Assembly (NCBI RefSeq): GCF_000219625.1
Contig: NC_018200.1
Location: 248,001 to 312,000 of the forward strand
Reading direction: 5' to 3'
DNA: 64,000 nt
Source of the DNA: Zymoseptoria tritici IPO323
Taxonomy: Eukaryota; Ascomycota; Dothideomycetes; Mycosphaerellales; Mycosphaerellaceae
Position 1 is the stretch's first letter, and the number at the start of each line of letters is the position of its first letter. This document shows, piece after piece, positions 1 through 11,360 of the stretch. The notes below the pieces were generated by a model. It searched no databases. It had not been told where the DNA came from and worked only from the letters and a program-made list of their open reading frames with translations. A program made the position numbers and the translations under genes.

Positions 1-1
1 C

Positions 2-388
2 CTTTCGGTCGGCGTTTCTACCCTTCAAACACTCCGTTCTATTATCAAGAACTTGCAAGATGATCTTGTACAGAACGACATGAGTGAAGTACTATCCACT
101 ATGACACCCTTTGTCGAGGCCTTGCAGCGCAGCTCGGCCAAGATCGATGTGGCTTCGTACGAGCAATTCCAGCCTTCAGTCCTAGCCTTCGGGGCTGAGC
201 TCGAGGTCAAACAGAAGGAGATGAAGGCAAGGACAAATTTCCTAGTGGAGACTGGCGGCAAGATCCAAGCGATCGAGGAGTGAATAAGCGAGGAAGCAAA
301 GTCGCTGGCGCGGAAACGAGCAGATGAGTTGACTCGTATCAGGCAGCGCGCGACTGCCACCATTGCGCAATGCGATAGCTTACTCTAG
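2..388 (+). pseudogene. Unrecognised helical protein, 3' fragment with one internal stop
   Basis: The frame is open from the left edge of the window, so the 5' end is missing. It reads as a charged, coiled-coil-like sequence (for example 'ELEVKQKEMKARTNFL'). A TGA at 281-283 is followed in the same frame by about 34 more codons of equally charged sequence ('SEEAKSLARKRADELTRIRQ') before TAG at 386-388. The continuity across the TGA suggests one damaged gene. No family was recognised. Confidence 0.35.
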
Positions 389-1607
389 GCACAGCTGGAT
401 GTGGACTTCATCTCCTGCTAGCATCTAACATGCATTCACTTCGATCGAAAATCTGTTTGTACGAGTGGACTCTTACTCCTTTCCGCCATCTCTCACTCTC
501 CAACCTCGCATTGCCGCAATCCATGGTCCATCTCCCTTTATTACGGCCACGATCGCTTGGCTGCCTCGAGCTCAAGATTATGAACGTGCTGACAATCTTC
601 CATGGCTTGTCGTCAACCTTGAGTGCCTCATCGGCAGGCACCGCCCATGGCTCTATGCCATGTTTCTGGACACTCCTCGCCCACCAGAATTCTCGGCAGC
701 ATCAGCACATATTCCCTCCAAGTCTGAGTCCTACCGCGCGCTTTATCGTGTTCTCGGTACTACTAGGGTAGCCGCTCCAACCGACAGACCGCGGTCCAGC
801 ACATTCTCAAATGACACCAGGCACGCTCTAAAGGGACAAAACACGAATGGCCAAGAACACACTAAAACCTGCCCGTACATCAGTTATTCATGTCCACCAA
901 CCATCATGGAGACGCTGACAGACTCTCGGCGATCGCAGAGTCTCCACTCACCAGAGCGTTGGACCGAGGACACACTTGGAGGACTTTGGTTCGAGCAGCA
1001 ACTGCAAGAGGCGTCCCGTTGCCGCTACTTTCTGCTGTTGAGTCTCCGCGGACTCATTCCGGCGCAGACTTCACGCCGAGGCCGCGGTGGACAGGGGAAG
1101 CCAGAAGCAAGCAGTTCTAGCTTGGAACTGAGCCGCATTCCCATTCGGGGTACATCACAACGACACTTTCACCTCGACGTCTGTGCTTTGCGGCCGATCA
1201 TAGCTTCGGCATCGTCGACGTCGAGGCTGGCCTCGGACTGTTTGACCTCTTGAACCATGGAGTTGAGTTCAATGTTCAACGACATTGCCTCCCGTAGCTA
1301 CTCTTCCTTGAAGCTTGGTTTGTAGACTTTTGCAACACTGTGTAAGGACCCAATACTAAAGGTCTCGTTGTCTGATCAATACCTTTGGAGTGATCGACTT
1401 TACAGTTGTTGGAGTCGTCGGATGTGGGACGGGCGGCTGAAGTGTGTTATTGCTCGTTGATGGACCGTCCAACATCTTTCGGGACAATCAAATTCATGTC
1501 ATGGCATCAATGTGAAGACGAAGGCGCGGTAAAGGTCACGATGGCGTACTACCTTAGGCTCGCTCATGCTCTCTCTCCATCGTGGCCACCAGCGCCAAAT
1601 CCGTATG
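389..1607. other. No gene supported
   Basis: A 262-codon open frame lies at 465-1253 on the plus strand, but it starts with GTG, its composition is uneven and no motif is visible. Competing frames overlap it. I do not call it. Confidence 0.3.
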
Positions 1608-1880
1608 CTACCTCGCCATCACCCTGGACAAAGACTCATCTTCAACACGTGTGTGACGGGCCGCACACCCGTCAAAGATCCCAACGACCCGCCCGGCAAA
1701 GGCAAGAAACGCGGCATCTACCTCATCACCAACATCTGCTTCAAAATCTCGCAAGACCAACAACGCAACTACCTTCTTCGAATCAATTGGCACGTACTCT
1801 GCACCTCTTTCATCGAGCGCAATGTGTCTCCTACCTCTACTACCTCGGCGCGAACACAGCTCACCTGGGATTGCAACGCA
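1608..1880 (-). CDS. Unrecognised coding fragment
   Basis: A minus-strand frame ending at 1608 stays open upstream past 1850 with no clear start. The translation has regular hydrophobic and acidic segments ('VDAAFLAFAGRVVGIFDG', preceded by 'ALDERGAEYVPIDSKKVVAL'), more protein-like than the overlapping plus-strand frames. The first exon or start is not visible. It could be one exon of a spliced gene or a relic. No family recognised. Confidence 0.25.
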   Translation of the reverse strand, partial: CVAIPGELCSRRGSRGRRHIALDERGAEYVPIDSKKVVALLVLRDFEADVGDEVDAAFLAFAGRVVGIFDGCAARHTRVEDESLSRVMAR

Positions 1881-2339
1881 GCGTACTGTCCCTGTCGGCT
1901 ACACTCCAACGCCCGCCCAGCAACGCTATGAGAAGTCTGAAAGGTGACGTTGCCATTCACCAAAGTTCAACTACAGCTCCAACACTCTCTCGGAATCACA
2001 ACACTAATCTCTTCCCGCAGTAACATGACCAATCTTCCCTTCCAGTAGATTATTCATCAACATGCCAGCGACTTCTGCCATGGCGATGCTGAAGGGGCAG
2101 CCTACACCTTCTTCTGCATACCGGCCGAGCTTCGCTCTCGTATTCACCATCCGATTTTCCATGGCTCCAAATTGGGTCGTACAGTCTCCAGAATAACCTC
2201 TCGCATACCCTGTTGAGTCATCACGCCACGGGACCCACTACGGTTCATCCTACGTCGACCTCTTCCGCACCGACATTTCTCAAGGTCATCGACATGGCGC
2301 AAGTCCAGCTTCTACGTCGCGGCTACCAGCGTGTCAGAT
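1881..2339. other. Nothing recognised
   Basis: Short overlapping frames only; no repeat or motif seen. Confidence 0.3.
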
Positions 2340-2576
2340 ACGCCGACTCTCGCTCTCCGGGCAAAGAGAACGCCCCGCCGACAGGGGACGCATCGCCAAG
2401 ACCGCCCCGCTTGAGAAACTAGTCTACCCGCCGGCACCCTCAAGTCCGCAGTCGCCAAAGAATTGATTGTCACATTGACGGGAGGGATGAAGGACGAGCG
2501 AAGGACTTAGGATGAGGCGAAGGCAACGAAGCGTGCTGGGGTTAACGGAGTGACTGAAGCCTTTGCAACGATATGA
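2340..2576 (+). pseudogene. Unrecognised protein remnant with frameshift and TAG
   Basis: One frame reads 'RIAKTAPLEKLVYPPA' up to about 2435. A different frame continues with 'GTLKSAVAKELIVTLTGGMK', reaches TAG at 2508-2510 and then runs on as 'DEAKATKRAGVNGVTEAF' to TGA at 2574-2576. A single-base shift near 2430 plus a CAG/TGG-to-TAG change would explain this. Function unknown. Confidence 0.3.
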
Positions 2577-2690
2577 GACTTACTTTCCGTCTTGCGCACG
2601 GAGGAGTGGCTACAGTCACGAAAGTCTGTGGCAACATGTCATCCTTCGTCTCTCCACAGCAACATTCAGGCCGAGCCCTCATGTTTATCC

Positions 2691-2912
2691 TCAGGTCCAG
2701 CACACCCACCCCACAATCGTCACAGCCACCGCGACACCGAGGTGAATGATTGCAAATGCGAACGCGAGGACTGCAATTCCCTTGAGCACCTCTCCTGGGC
2801 GTGCAGGTATGACGTTCAATGTCGTACCGCAGATGTGATGGACGGGTGATACGTGGGCGATCTCGCAGACCGATGACATTGGTACTGCGCGTAAGACGAT
2901 GGACGTGTTCAA
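2691..2912 (-). CDS. Possible small membrane protein
   Basis: A 73-codon frame starting at a TTG ends with a strongly hydrophobic stretch ('GIAVLAFAFAIIHLGVAVAV') long enough for one membrane helix. There is no ATG start, and a plus-strand frame covers the same bases, so strand choice is uncertain. Confidence 0.18.
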   Translation of the reverse strand: MNTSIVLRAVPMSSVCEIAHVSPVHHICGTTLNVIPARPGEVLKGIAVLAFAFAIIHLGVAVAVTIVGWVCWT

Positions 2913-4450
2913 CGCCGCCTACTTTGCGTCTTTACCGACACCTTCCTCAATCATTGATGGGCACCTGTCTCAATCTAGGTGGCTAGGTACACAATGGACG
3001 AGACTCACAGGAACGGTGTGAAGCCAAAGCACTACGATTCTATCAGATCAGCAACGAGAATTCGCCGTTCAGGAGGTACGTCGCACCGTAGGAGCGATGA
3101 GAGATACTGCTTGACGCTTTGCAGAATCAGAACACGCCATGAGTTTCGCAGTCCACCAAAAAGCTCAATCCATATCAAACCTCGAGAGCACCGGCATGGA
3201 GCTCGGCTGTCCCTTTCGAATGGCCTTCGGCTCATCTCTATTCAGCAGCGACGAAGCAGCAATCCGTTTCAAGCAAGCACTCGATGTCAGAAGAGGACAC
3301 ATCGGCCTCTACCGCCCGTCTATCGAGCGTCTTCAGATCCACACGGCGGCACACATGTTTAATGGATTGGAAACTCACAGTATTGGTCAACGTGGACATG
3401 TTCTTGCTTCGCCCGCCGACCGAACAAGGACTGCTCAGAATTCTGGGCATCCGAACCCCAACCCGCCGCAAACCATCCGACGATCTACTGGTCCACCACC
3501 GCAAAATGCCTCACCTGGCACCTATACGCAACCACAAGACGTCAACAGCTCAACGCAAGCTATTCGAGGTCATGTTAACATCACCGCATCACATACCACT
3601 GGCACCACTTCCACCTCACTGCCCGCTCACCCCTACGCCAATGCTACCACCCATGACCTCCCTACTATGCGCATGCTGCATGCTCCGCGAACCCCTCCTT
3701 GCCAAGCCATCCATGGTCTACCCGACGCGCCAACACAAGCCACCCAGCCAACACAGGTCTTTGCCCTAACACGGCCCTTCCGTGGCCATCCTACCACGAG
3801 CTCGATGGATTTTCCGAACACAAATGCGCTCTTTTAACCCGCTCCTGGTCAGCCCGACATGACTTCCAGCTACACGAATATAAAGACCCTCCTTAATCCA
3901 ACGAGAGCCGGCTAAGCGGAAGCCCTTCAGCCCCAGACATAAGCCGACATTGCTCATGCCGATCGTAACAGCTCCAGACCATTCCGATGCCCTGCCACTA
4001 TTACTAGATGGACTACCGAGGAGCGCGAACATGCCCTGAAACGTCGCCAACAAGGTGCTACAATGCAACAGACAGGAAACGGGATTCACCGAAGCCCACT
4101 CGCTGTCTTAACCTATCTGTCGAGGATCCGTAATAAGATGGCAAGACCGACCAGGGTTCATTGCGCCAAATTGAAGCTTTCCTTCTCCAGCGAAGCGTCA
4201 CGCATGAACGACGAGTCTGAATATGATGCCAGAATGGGCAGCATAGCCGATTCCAAGATCCTGTGCGAACCCTGACCACCGTGCGTTACATTGCGGAATC
4301 CCGTCGAAGGACCGGTACCTGGCCTCCGTCTGCTGGACGGCTCCCTGTTGAGTTTCAGAGCTCGGGGAAGGCAGCATTGGACGGCCAACATATTAATGCG
4401 CTACAGCGATCATTCGGCCAACTTCTCGCAACTGGACGGTCTCCATACAC
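2913..4450. other. No gene supported; competing open frames
   Basis: A 232-codon plus-strand frame (3139-3837) rich in Pro, Thr and His overlaps other long frames on both strands. None has a recognisable motif or clear splice signals. Confidence 0.3.
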
Positions 4451-4944
4451 GTGAATGACCAACATGCCGCCACTCCTCGCCGATCCATTCGAAGGCTTGC
4501 ACCGCGAGCCGCCTACTGCTCCGGCTTTGTCAACGCCACTACCACCGAGGATGCCGGCCTCAAATTCCTCCCGAAGCACATACAAGAAGATTATTGTCGC
4601 GGGTACAACATGCGACCCGATATGCGGTTTCTGCCCTCTACCACCGATCATTACTCGTCCAGACAGTCCGTCAATAACGACCTTGTCCGGAGATCTTACG
4701 CCAATCAATGGATCGCATCTTGACTAACAACGACAGCGTCGCTTTATTGCGAGCAGAGACTGACGCTACGGCACTCCGAGATGCTAAGCCGGTTCGAGCG
4801 AAATTCACGGGAAACGACATTCGTCATATTGAGATCCGAAATTTCTGGCGGCAACGCAACGGTCCGGACAATGAGTACACTACTCTTGTCTTTGCCGCTG
4901 CTGACATGCAAGGACGGAGATTAACTCTCTCATGCAGATCTTGA
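4451..4944 (+). CDS. Unrecognised gene fragment, two exons
   Basis: An upstream frame ('KFLPKHIQEDYCRGYNMRPD') ends at a GTCCGT donor (4666). A CTAAC branch-like sequence and CAG acceptor end the intron at 4736 (71 nt). Joining 4451-4665 to 4737-4944 keeps the frame; the second exon reads 'RAETDATALRDAKPVRAKF' and ends in TGA. The frame opens with GTG after a stop, so a further 5' exon is likely. No family recognised. Confidence 0.3.
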
Positions 4945-5184
4945 ACCGGCGGACTTCATCACGGTCACATCATCTCCTACTCGGTCATTCCATACTACAG
5001 AGGCACATTATTGCAATGTCGGCTCGAGGTCTTCGATACCGCCGGGAGTACGTCCGCTTCGATGTTATCTTCGGCCATAGCGTCGTCGACGGCGGGCTCC
5101 CGTTTAATGCCCCCGGCATCCATTATGAAGGTTTGGGTTCCAGCAGCCGGTAGCGAGAGGAGGATTTGGAAGATGTAGGATAAT

Positions 5185-5272
5185 AGGAGAGTGGCAGAGT
5201 GAACACGGAAGAGTGGCAGAATCATCATGGAAGAGTAGCAAAGTCATAATGGAACAGTGGTGGAAAGAACGG
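5185..5272. repeat. 22-bp tandem repeat, about 4 copies
   Basis: Diverged units built on GGAAGAGTGGCAGAATCATC follow one another just upstream of, and into, the small acidic frame at 5257. Confidence 0.6.
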
Positions 5273-5472
5273 ATAGCGGAACGGTAGTAGATTTAGGGAA
5301 CGAGAAATGGATACAGCTCGACATCGACGATGGTTTCATCTCTCTCATGAACGACGACGGTGACACCAAGGATGATGTCAAGGTCTCAGATGATGAGGTC
5401 GGCAAGCTGTTCGACGAGCATGAGAAGGACACCAGCACATCCTCCCTCCATGCGCCTGCAGATACGTCTTGA
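5257..5472 (+). CDS. Unrecognised small acidic protein
   Basis: A 71-codon frame, rich in Asp and Glu ('SLMNDDGDTKDDVKVSDDEV'), ending in TGA. It opens with GTG inside the last unit of the 22-bp repeat, so the true start or an upstream exon is unclear. Disordered acidic tail sequence; no family recognised. Confidence 0.25.
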   Translation: MVERTDSGTVVDLGNEKWIQLDIDDGFISLMNDDGDTKDDVKVSDDEVGKLFDEHEKDTSTSSLHAPADTS

Positions 5473-6910
5473 TTGCGAGTCATAATACGATCATGGGACA
5501 GTTGGTCAGACAAACATAGGTAGCAGTCGAGACGTCGTAATCAATCATGTCATTGGAACTGAGGAAGAAGCATTGCTATCGATATCACCCGCGCAGATCA
5601 GTTGCGGTTCGTATAGCACAAAGAAATGCGATTCGAGATGAATATCGTCCGGCTCTCAGACGAGTCGCAGTCGCCGGTTGCGATCTTCGGCAGGGTCCGG
5701 CCGAGCGTGCTGGTACCTGTCCATCCTTGAACGCTAGAGGGCAGATTAGGGGAGAAACGTTGGAGTTGAGGGTCTAGAGGGAGAGAGAACGGGAGGATAT
5801 CTGTGCGGACGAGATGCGGGTGGTGAGGTGGAAGACGGTGAAGGTCCGAAGGAGTATTCATGGTGGATCATGTCGACCTTGCCTCGAGTAATCATGCAGC
5901 TTCATGGATGGACGCGTATCCATGCGGGTTCATGCACAATGGGTAGCCCTCGGTACTGGGAGAGGTTCAGTCGGGCACTCTGAACATCGTTGTCAAGACC
6001 AATCGCCGCCATCGTTATCACACCGTCTAAGACTCTCTTTGCGTGCGGTCCCAACTCATGGACCAGTGCCTTCAACACTGTCGCTCATGCTGCCACAGCG
6101 AAAAGCGTAATCCGTCTACGCGTGCATCCAAACATGCCTTGACGCGCCCAAGCAAGGGGGCTACGTCTTGCGAGCCCTGCCATCGGTATTTCCCCAGGAT
6201 TCGGCAAATCTGCCTTGCAGATGGGGTAAAATAGACGATGGCAGCGCGCGAAGACCGTGACATCGTTGCATGGATGACCTATGGAGGACTACTTTTGTTC
6301 GAAACTGCAAGAGAGGTTTCCGTTGCTACTTTTTTGGTCGGAAAACTTCCTGTTTGGGCTTAGCGCGAAGCGATATCGCTTGTTGCGGGCTGCGGGTTCC
6401 GGGCGTGTCCGGATCGGATCGGATCGGCTTTGCAAATTCCGACCGTGTCGCTTGCGCTCTATCACTTCCATGTAGTCAACCCGTGACTCTCCATTTACAT
6501 TCACATCCACACTTCCGATTTCAGAAGCCGACCCAATCGCATATTCAACCACTACAACATGCTCCCCTCCCGCTTTCACGATGTAGTGCCCACCTCTCGA
6601 TCCGGCGAAATTCCTGCAGCAGCGTCTCTCGGCCCATCCAACCTATACTGCTTCAGACAAACCCAGCACAGAACATCGCCGCCTCCCACTCCGAGCCGCC
6701 TCCTCTGCTTCTCCTTGCTGTTCTTCAAGCAAAAGGCCAGGGCATCCAAGCCGCCAACCATCCGGGAAGCTCTAGCAACTTGAAAGGCGGATGATCAATC
6801 TATATAAACACGCTATGGTCCAGCTGGCCGGCCGAGCTGTCCAAGTCTTCTAGGACGGAATAGTGCGCGGTCGAATCTCTTTCTCGCCCCCGTGAGTCGG
6901 ACCTTGTCGG
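5473..6910. other. No gene supported
   Basis: Open frames up to 174 codons exist (6270-6794, plus strand) but are Pro/Ser-rich, overlap one another and show no motif. Nothing else seen. Confidence 0.3.
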
Positions 6911-7096
6911 TTATGAAGTCGTTCCTTGCTTCGAACATCTTGAGTTCAATGGGTTAGCACTCGTGCGCTCCGAATCTCTGCTCATCCCGGTCCGTCGCTC
7001 TCGCCGCCACTTCTTAACCGTCTTCTCCAAGTCCTCGCCCTCTTCGCTGTCGATATACTTCTCCTCCCACTCGCGCCTTATCTCTTTCATGTTCAT
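6911..7096 (-). CDS. Unrecognised small charged helical protein
   Basis: ATG at complement 7096 begins a 61-codon frame that is strongly charged and helical ('REWEEKYIDSEEGEDLEKTV'), ending in TAA. The composition fits real coding sequence better than the other frames. It may be a complete small protein or one exon. No family recognised. Confidence 0.35.
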   Translation of the reverse strand: MNMKEIRREWEEKYIDSEEGEDLEKTVKKWRRERRTGMSRDSERTSANPLNSRCSKQGTTS

Positions 7097-7330
7097 TTCA
7101 TGATGTCCTTTGGCCCAACGTCATATCCTTTGTACTATGCGCGTGTTTACTGCGGCGAAAAACGTCAATCCGTCAATCCGGAGCCGCCCTGTGCAAGGAC
7201 CTCTGCCGGTAGTGAAGTGGCCGATGTGAGCTCCTTGTAGCTCAACACTACGCTTTGTTCTCCTTATGCGCCGGTGCCTCCGCCCTCTTTGTCCAAGCAC
7301 TTTCCCTCAATCCGCTGATTTTTCCCAGAG

Positions 7331-7690
7331 TCATTCGTGTTCCATCCGCGATGGCCCATGCTGTGCCATCCATTCATGTTGCGAGTAAAGATCTCGGCCG
7401 TGAATGGCGTTGGAATCGAGATGGGTGAGTTCAGATTCGCCGATCACTCGTGCGGTTCGGTTGAGACGGTGGTAAAGAATGCGCCGTGTCAAAGGGTGGA
7501 GATCGATCACGTTACCCGACACCAGCGAGAATGGCATGTCCGGCCGGAGGCGCTTAATGTCCACATTAGTGCCGTACCGCAGCTCGGCGCGCCGGCGAGA
7601 TACGACGGGACAGTCGAACAGAGCATGGTCCTAACCTTTCTTAAGGTCTTTGATCTTGGTGCGGGACGAACGTCGATGATGCGAGCACTG
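7331..7690 (-). pseudogene. Unrecognised coding remnant with one TAG
   Basis: Reads 'RTKIKDLKKG', TAG, then 'DHALFDCPVVSRRRAELRYG' and 'LVSGNVIDLHPLTRRILYHR' before TGA. Both sides of the TAG look coding and stay in frame, consistent with a CAG or TGG codon changed to TAG. Family unknown; it may belong with the F-box-like remnants on the same strand downstream of 9255. Confidence 0.3.
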
Positions 7691-7872
7691 CCATAGCAGA
7701 AGGTGGGGACAATGCGAGCAGTCCTGGAGGAGAGCGTCTATCGTTCGAAGCGGTCAATAAGGGCGATGATGACGACTGGTTAGAGAGGTCAGGAAGGCAC
7801 TCAACCACGGCGCGCAAATTGTAGAGCATGGACACTTACAGCGAGCGTTGGTCGTCGGCGATTCTTGTCTTG

Positions 7873-8105
7873 TTACAGTCGGATGCTGACAAGACCGATA
7901 TGAGAGCCGCATAAGCGGATGACTGCGAGCAGAAAGGCCAGTCGGATGCTGACAAGACCGATATGAGAGCCGCATAAGCGGATGACTGCGAGCAGAAAGG
8001 CCAACCAGTGATGAGGGCGATGCAGGCGGTATTGCTGATGGAAATCGAGGATCAGGCGTGTGTCGTGCCACACGGCAGCGCATTCGAGCGTGAAGGCGGA
8101 TGCGG
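7873..8105 (-). pseudogene. Coding remnant carrying an exact 63-bp duplication
   Basis: Minus-strand frame 'FTLECAAVWHDTRLILDF' leading to 'WLAFLLAVIRLCGSHIGLV'. The last 21 residues are encoded twice because of an exact in-frame 63-bp tandem duplication (7876-8001), after which the frame stops. The tone resembles fungal F-box-associated sequences but no motif allows a call. Confidence 0.3.
7876..8001. repeat. Exact 63-bp tandem duplication
   Basis: Two consecutive identical 63-bp units (7876-7938 and 7939-8001), starting CAGTCGGATGCTGACAAGAC. Perfect identity implies a recent event compared with the surrounding decay. Confidence 0.9.
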
Positions 8106-8577
8106 AGGCTACTCAACTGGACGATGGTCGGTACAATCTGCTCTTTGGTATGGATGGTTGAAAGTTGTTCTTTCGAGAGCAGCTTCCGAAGAAATAATGG
8201 TGGACGAGAGATGACGGTGGAAAACGATGGCTACTCGTTGATGAGAATCAAATTTGGGATACAATAACTATGCGCATGATGTGGCGTGGCTGCTGGACCC
8301 GGCAATCGCAAGGAAAGGAGCTGCTGTAGGATTGTGAACGATGACCTCGTTTGAATGAGACAATGACAATGATGGAGGAGCTGCGGGTGGATGAGCTTCG
8401 AGTGGCTATCGATGTATCATACCTGGTTGTTTGTCAAGGTCGTGCATCTTGCAAAAGCTCCCACCACAGTCCGTGTCCATTGCTTCTGCTGCCTCTTCTT
8501 AATTCCCCATGCGCCCCGTCCTCATTCACTCCTTCAAGTCACATTCCCTGCTGCCCAGATCCCCAGTAACGATCAAG
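8106..8577. other. Nothing recognised
   Basis: Only short overlapping frames. Confidence 0.3.
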
Positions 8578-9255
8578 TCACCACTCCCGTCTCGTAGCCC
8601 AACTGTGCTCCACGAATCTCTCCTGGGTAAGTACAATCACAGCATTCGACCCCAGACAGCGAAGCCTTCTGGACTGCGGTGCCGCAGACTTGATGATTGT
8701 GCTGCCAGAAGTCGCAGAACTGTTAAGCAATCTTGACCAGAGCCATGCCTTTGCCGTTTTCTTGCTTCACGTAGCGGGAGTTGGCCATCGCCTCGAGATT
8801 GCATACACAACAGGAAAATCCTTTCGTGTCAAGCACATTCACTCGGATAATCTAATCTTTGTTGATCCCGGCGGTGAGCTGGTCTGCCGAGGTGGGAGAA
8901 AAATTCTTTGGTAGCTAGATGTGGACTTCTCGAAGGCGCTGAGCCGTCGCTCCAAGGAATATCATCCATCGTTCCAAGGAATCGTGCACGTTATATATAG
9001 ATGCCCGATGGATTCTTTTAAGCGTGCGCCGCAAGGCTCGAAACTTGAATGCATTTTCCGAGTAAAAGATCGAGCGAGTTTCGGTACGAGTTTGTCGGCT
9101 GGTCTGCGTGATGGCGGGCTCGAAGAATCTCGTGACTACATCGTGGTCTTTGGGTGCCACAGCGTCGTATTTGAATACATTCACTGGCTCTTCGCTAGTC
9201 GTGCAGTACCGCCAAATATGATCCCGCAGTTCCGCCGGCAAAGTATTGACCGCAG
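8578..9255 (-). pseudogene. F-box-like (LPAELR motif) protein pseudogene
   Basis: The frame begins 'AAVNTLPAELRDHIWRY', matching the LP-x-E-(L/I)-R-x-x-I start common in the large fungal F-box/2EXR-like families, followed by 'FEPAITQTSRQTRTETRSIF', which fits the 'LLQTCRQIRSE' block usual after it. The same frame then meets TAG (8915-8917), TAG (8852-8854) and TAA (8723-8725) but keeps coding-like sequence between them ('IRVNVLDTKGFSCCVCNLEA') to TGA near 8578. All three stops are what CpA-to-TpA mutation makes from CAG, TGG or CAA. The 5' end is cut by an in-frame TGA just before the motif, so a first exon may lie upstream. Such proteins usually recruit substrates to SCF ubiquitin ligase; the exact role is unknown. 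Confidence 0.55.
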
Positions 9256-10014
9256 CTCAAGTAGAGATAGAAGGATGAGCGTGTTCAAGCTGGCGAAGAG
9301 AGGATGGAGAATAAGGTTCTCACGGGCGTTCGTTAACGCGATCCTGTTGTAGGAGTTTCGGGTACGGTTGTTGCTGGCTGTCTTGTTGATCGGGAGCTAG
9401 ATCCCTTGATCTGTAAGGATGAAACCCAAGTGAAGAGCGCAGCGACGAGGAGCCGTCTTGGTAGAATGGATTTCCCTCGCGTGCGTGCTTCGGAGAGTAG
9501 AATCGGATACCAGCCGATCGTACGGACCTGCATGGGCGCATGCGCTGTCTCACGTAGTTGGGAGTGGACCTGCATTTGTGCATATGCGGTGTCACAAACG
9601 TTGAAGCAGAATGATCACGCCGCGCCCGATCTATGTCCGTTTGCGCGAAGGAGACCGACCAAGCAGAACGAGTTTCAAATCTCAGGCAGCCTGACTTGCA
9701 TACGTCGTCATTCTCGCCAACACGCCGTTCGTCCACTTTCTCTGCCGTTGGCGAATAGCGGTGAAAAGCATCGCGATTGCGGTGGCGGTCGGCGGGTTGA
9801 GCTGGATCACTGGTGGTGTCGGGGTGGAAGAGAACGAGATGTTCCGCTCCCAAGGCTGGGTGGTGATGGTGGCGGGCACGAGCATCTTTCCCGTTTGTCA
9901 GCACTTTCCAATTCTCACCATCACCATACCCCCCAATACTATTTTCTGTTCCTGTTCCGCCCACCGACCTGCCCGGCAAGGCCCTCGCCGCCTCGAGTAC
10001 ACCCACAATTATTA
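9256..10014. other. No gene supported; long overlapping frames on both strands
   Basis: A 242-codon minus-strand frame (9320-10048) and a 307-codon plus-strand frame (9406-10329) overlap almost fully. Both are Arg/Pro/His-rich without motifs, so neither is called. Confidence 0.3.
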
Positions 10015-10412
10015 GCGCCCCACCATCTTCAAAGCCGAGTCCGCCCACCGCGAATCCACCCCAAGGACGTGGCCCGGGCCCCTGAGCTCAGACCAAACAC
10101 CCAGCGCAATCGCTCCACTACCAAGCACCGAGCAGTCCCCATCCCGCCCGGCAGAAGTCCTCTCCGCCCACGCCAACTCCAACTCCAAGCATATAGACAC
10201 CAAAACCAAGCTCCCACTCATGAACCGTCCGCACTCGTTCCCAAGGACCGCATTGCCCTCATCTGCCACTCTTCTCCGCAAACAAGGAGCGTGATTTGTC
10301 CACCATCGCGGCCTGCATCGCGCGCATGAGATCAGTCCGACGAAAGGTGGAGGAGAAGGAGGAAGATGGGGTCGATCGCGGACTCGGGCAATTCTGTATC
10401 TGACCGTACCGC
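10015..10412 (+). pseudogene. Unrecognised protein remnant with frameshift
   Basis: A Ser/Pro-rich frame ('PTIFKAESAHRESTPRTW') runs to 'ATLLRKQGA' and meets TGA near 10290. The next frame continues naturally with 'DLSTIAACIARMRSVRRKVE' and an acidic segment. A one-base shift would join them. No family recognised. Confidence 0.25.
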
Positions 10413-10601
10413 CAGTACGATCACCCAACTCCACTGCCGCACAGCCGCCTCCAGCCGAACCCTTCTCTCTTCCTTGCCCGCAGCCACATGCACCCCCATC
10501 CATAGCATCACTACCGTAGTGTCGGTATCGCAATCCTACAATCAACAATCAGCCGGCCGTGTACAATGAGGAAGTCCTCCCGCTAACAACGCCGTGTTAT
10601 G

Positions 10602-11087
10602 TTAGTAGGCCGAGAGGGTGGTCGGTGGAGGGTAGAGGGCGGGAGGGCTAAGGGGCGTAGGTGGAGAGAGGACTGAAGCTAGGGATAACGCACAGGATGG
10701 CCACCGCCGGAGGATCCACAGACGTACGGTCCAGTAGACTCGATTCAGTCTAGCAACGGAAGCTCTGGCCGTCGGATTGGTCGGTTGTCTCCCCTCATAT
10801 CTTCTGAAGCCAGCGCGCATCACACAGATCGCTTCCTCCTGACATGACAGATGCTGCTGGTGCCTCCCCGACATCATCTCAATCGCATTCCTCCCTGCGA
10901 AAATCCTCATCTTGTCTCGATGCCGTCCATGCCAATTCCTCCTCCGATCACAGTCCTTCACGGCAGGCTCAGCGCTGTATGGTCGTCTGAAACAGCGGAG
11001 GAGATGGTGAAAAGTCGTACTCGTGGATGCGACTGCGTTCGTGAAGAGAGCCTTGTCGTCATCCATGCAAATCGTGGTCAGCATGAG
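10602..11087 (-). CDS. Unrecognised 161-codon open frame
   Basis: ATG at complement 11087; mixed charged sequence ('MRIFAGRNAIEMMSGRHQQH') ending in a Pro-rich tail and TAA. A plus-strand frame at 10851-11168 also looks coding over part of it, so strand is uncertain. Confidence 0.25.
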   Translation of the reverse strand, partial: LMLTTICMDDDKALFTNAVASTSTTFHHLLRCFRRPYSAEPAVKDCDRRRNWHGRHRDKMRIFAGRNAIEMMSGRHQQHLSCQEEAICVMRAGFRRYEGRQPTNPTARASVARLNRVYWTVRLWILRRWPSCALSLASVLSPPTPLSPPALYPPPTTLSAY

Positions 11088-11360
11088 CAACAACTGGAGA
11101 GTCTAGGAAAATTGGCCGTGAGGTTCACTTGGCATGCCGACTTGAGCACATCCGGTTGTATGGCATGATGATATGATTCTGTCAAAGGTGACGGTGAAGG
11201 GTTCGGTATCGGCCATCGGGCGAGCGGATGTCGAGGGCGATGAGAGCGGAAAATCGGGGGTGTCTGCGTGGATGATGCGGTGGGGAGGTCGGAGACCTGT
11301 GGCCGTCATCGCCTCCGGGACGGTCGCAGGTTTCATGGATCGCTCGGTAGTAGTAATCGA

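Noticed and set aside
465..1253. 262-codon open frame
   Set aside because: GTG start, patchy composition, overlapping frames and no motif.
9320..10329. Two long overlapping frames on opposite strands (242 and 307 codons)
   Set aside because: Both look like products of biased codon composition rather than proteins; no motif or splice support.
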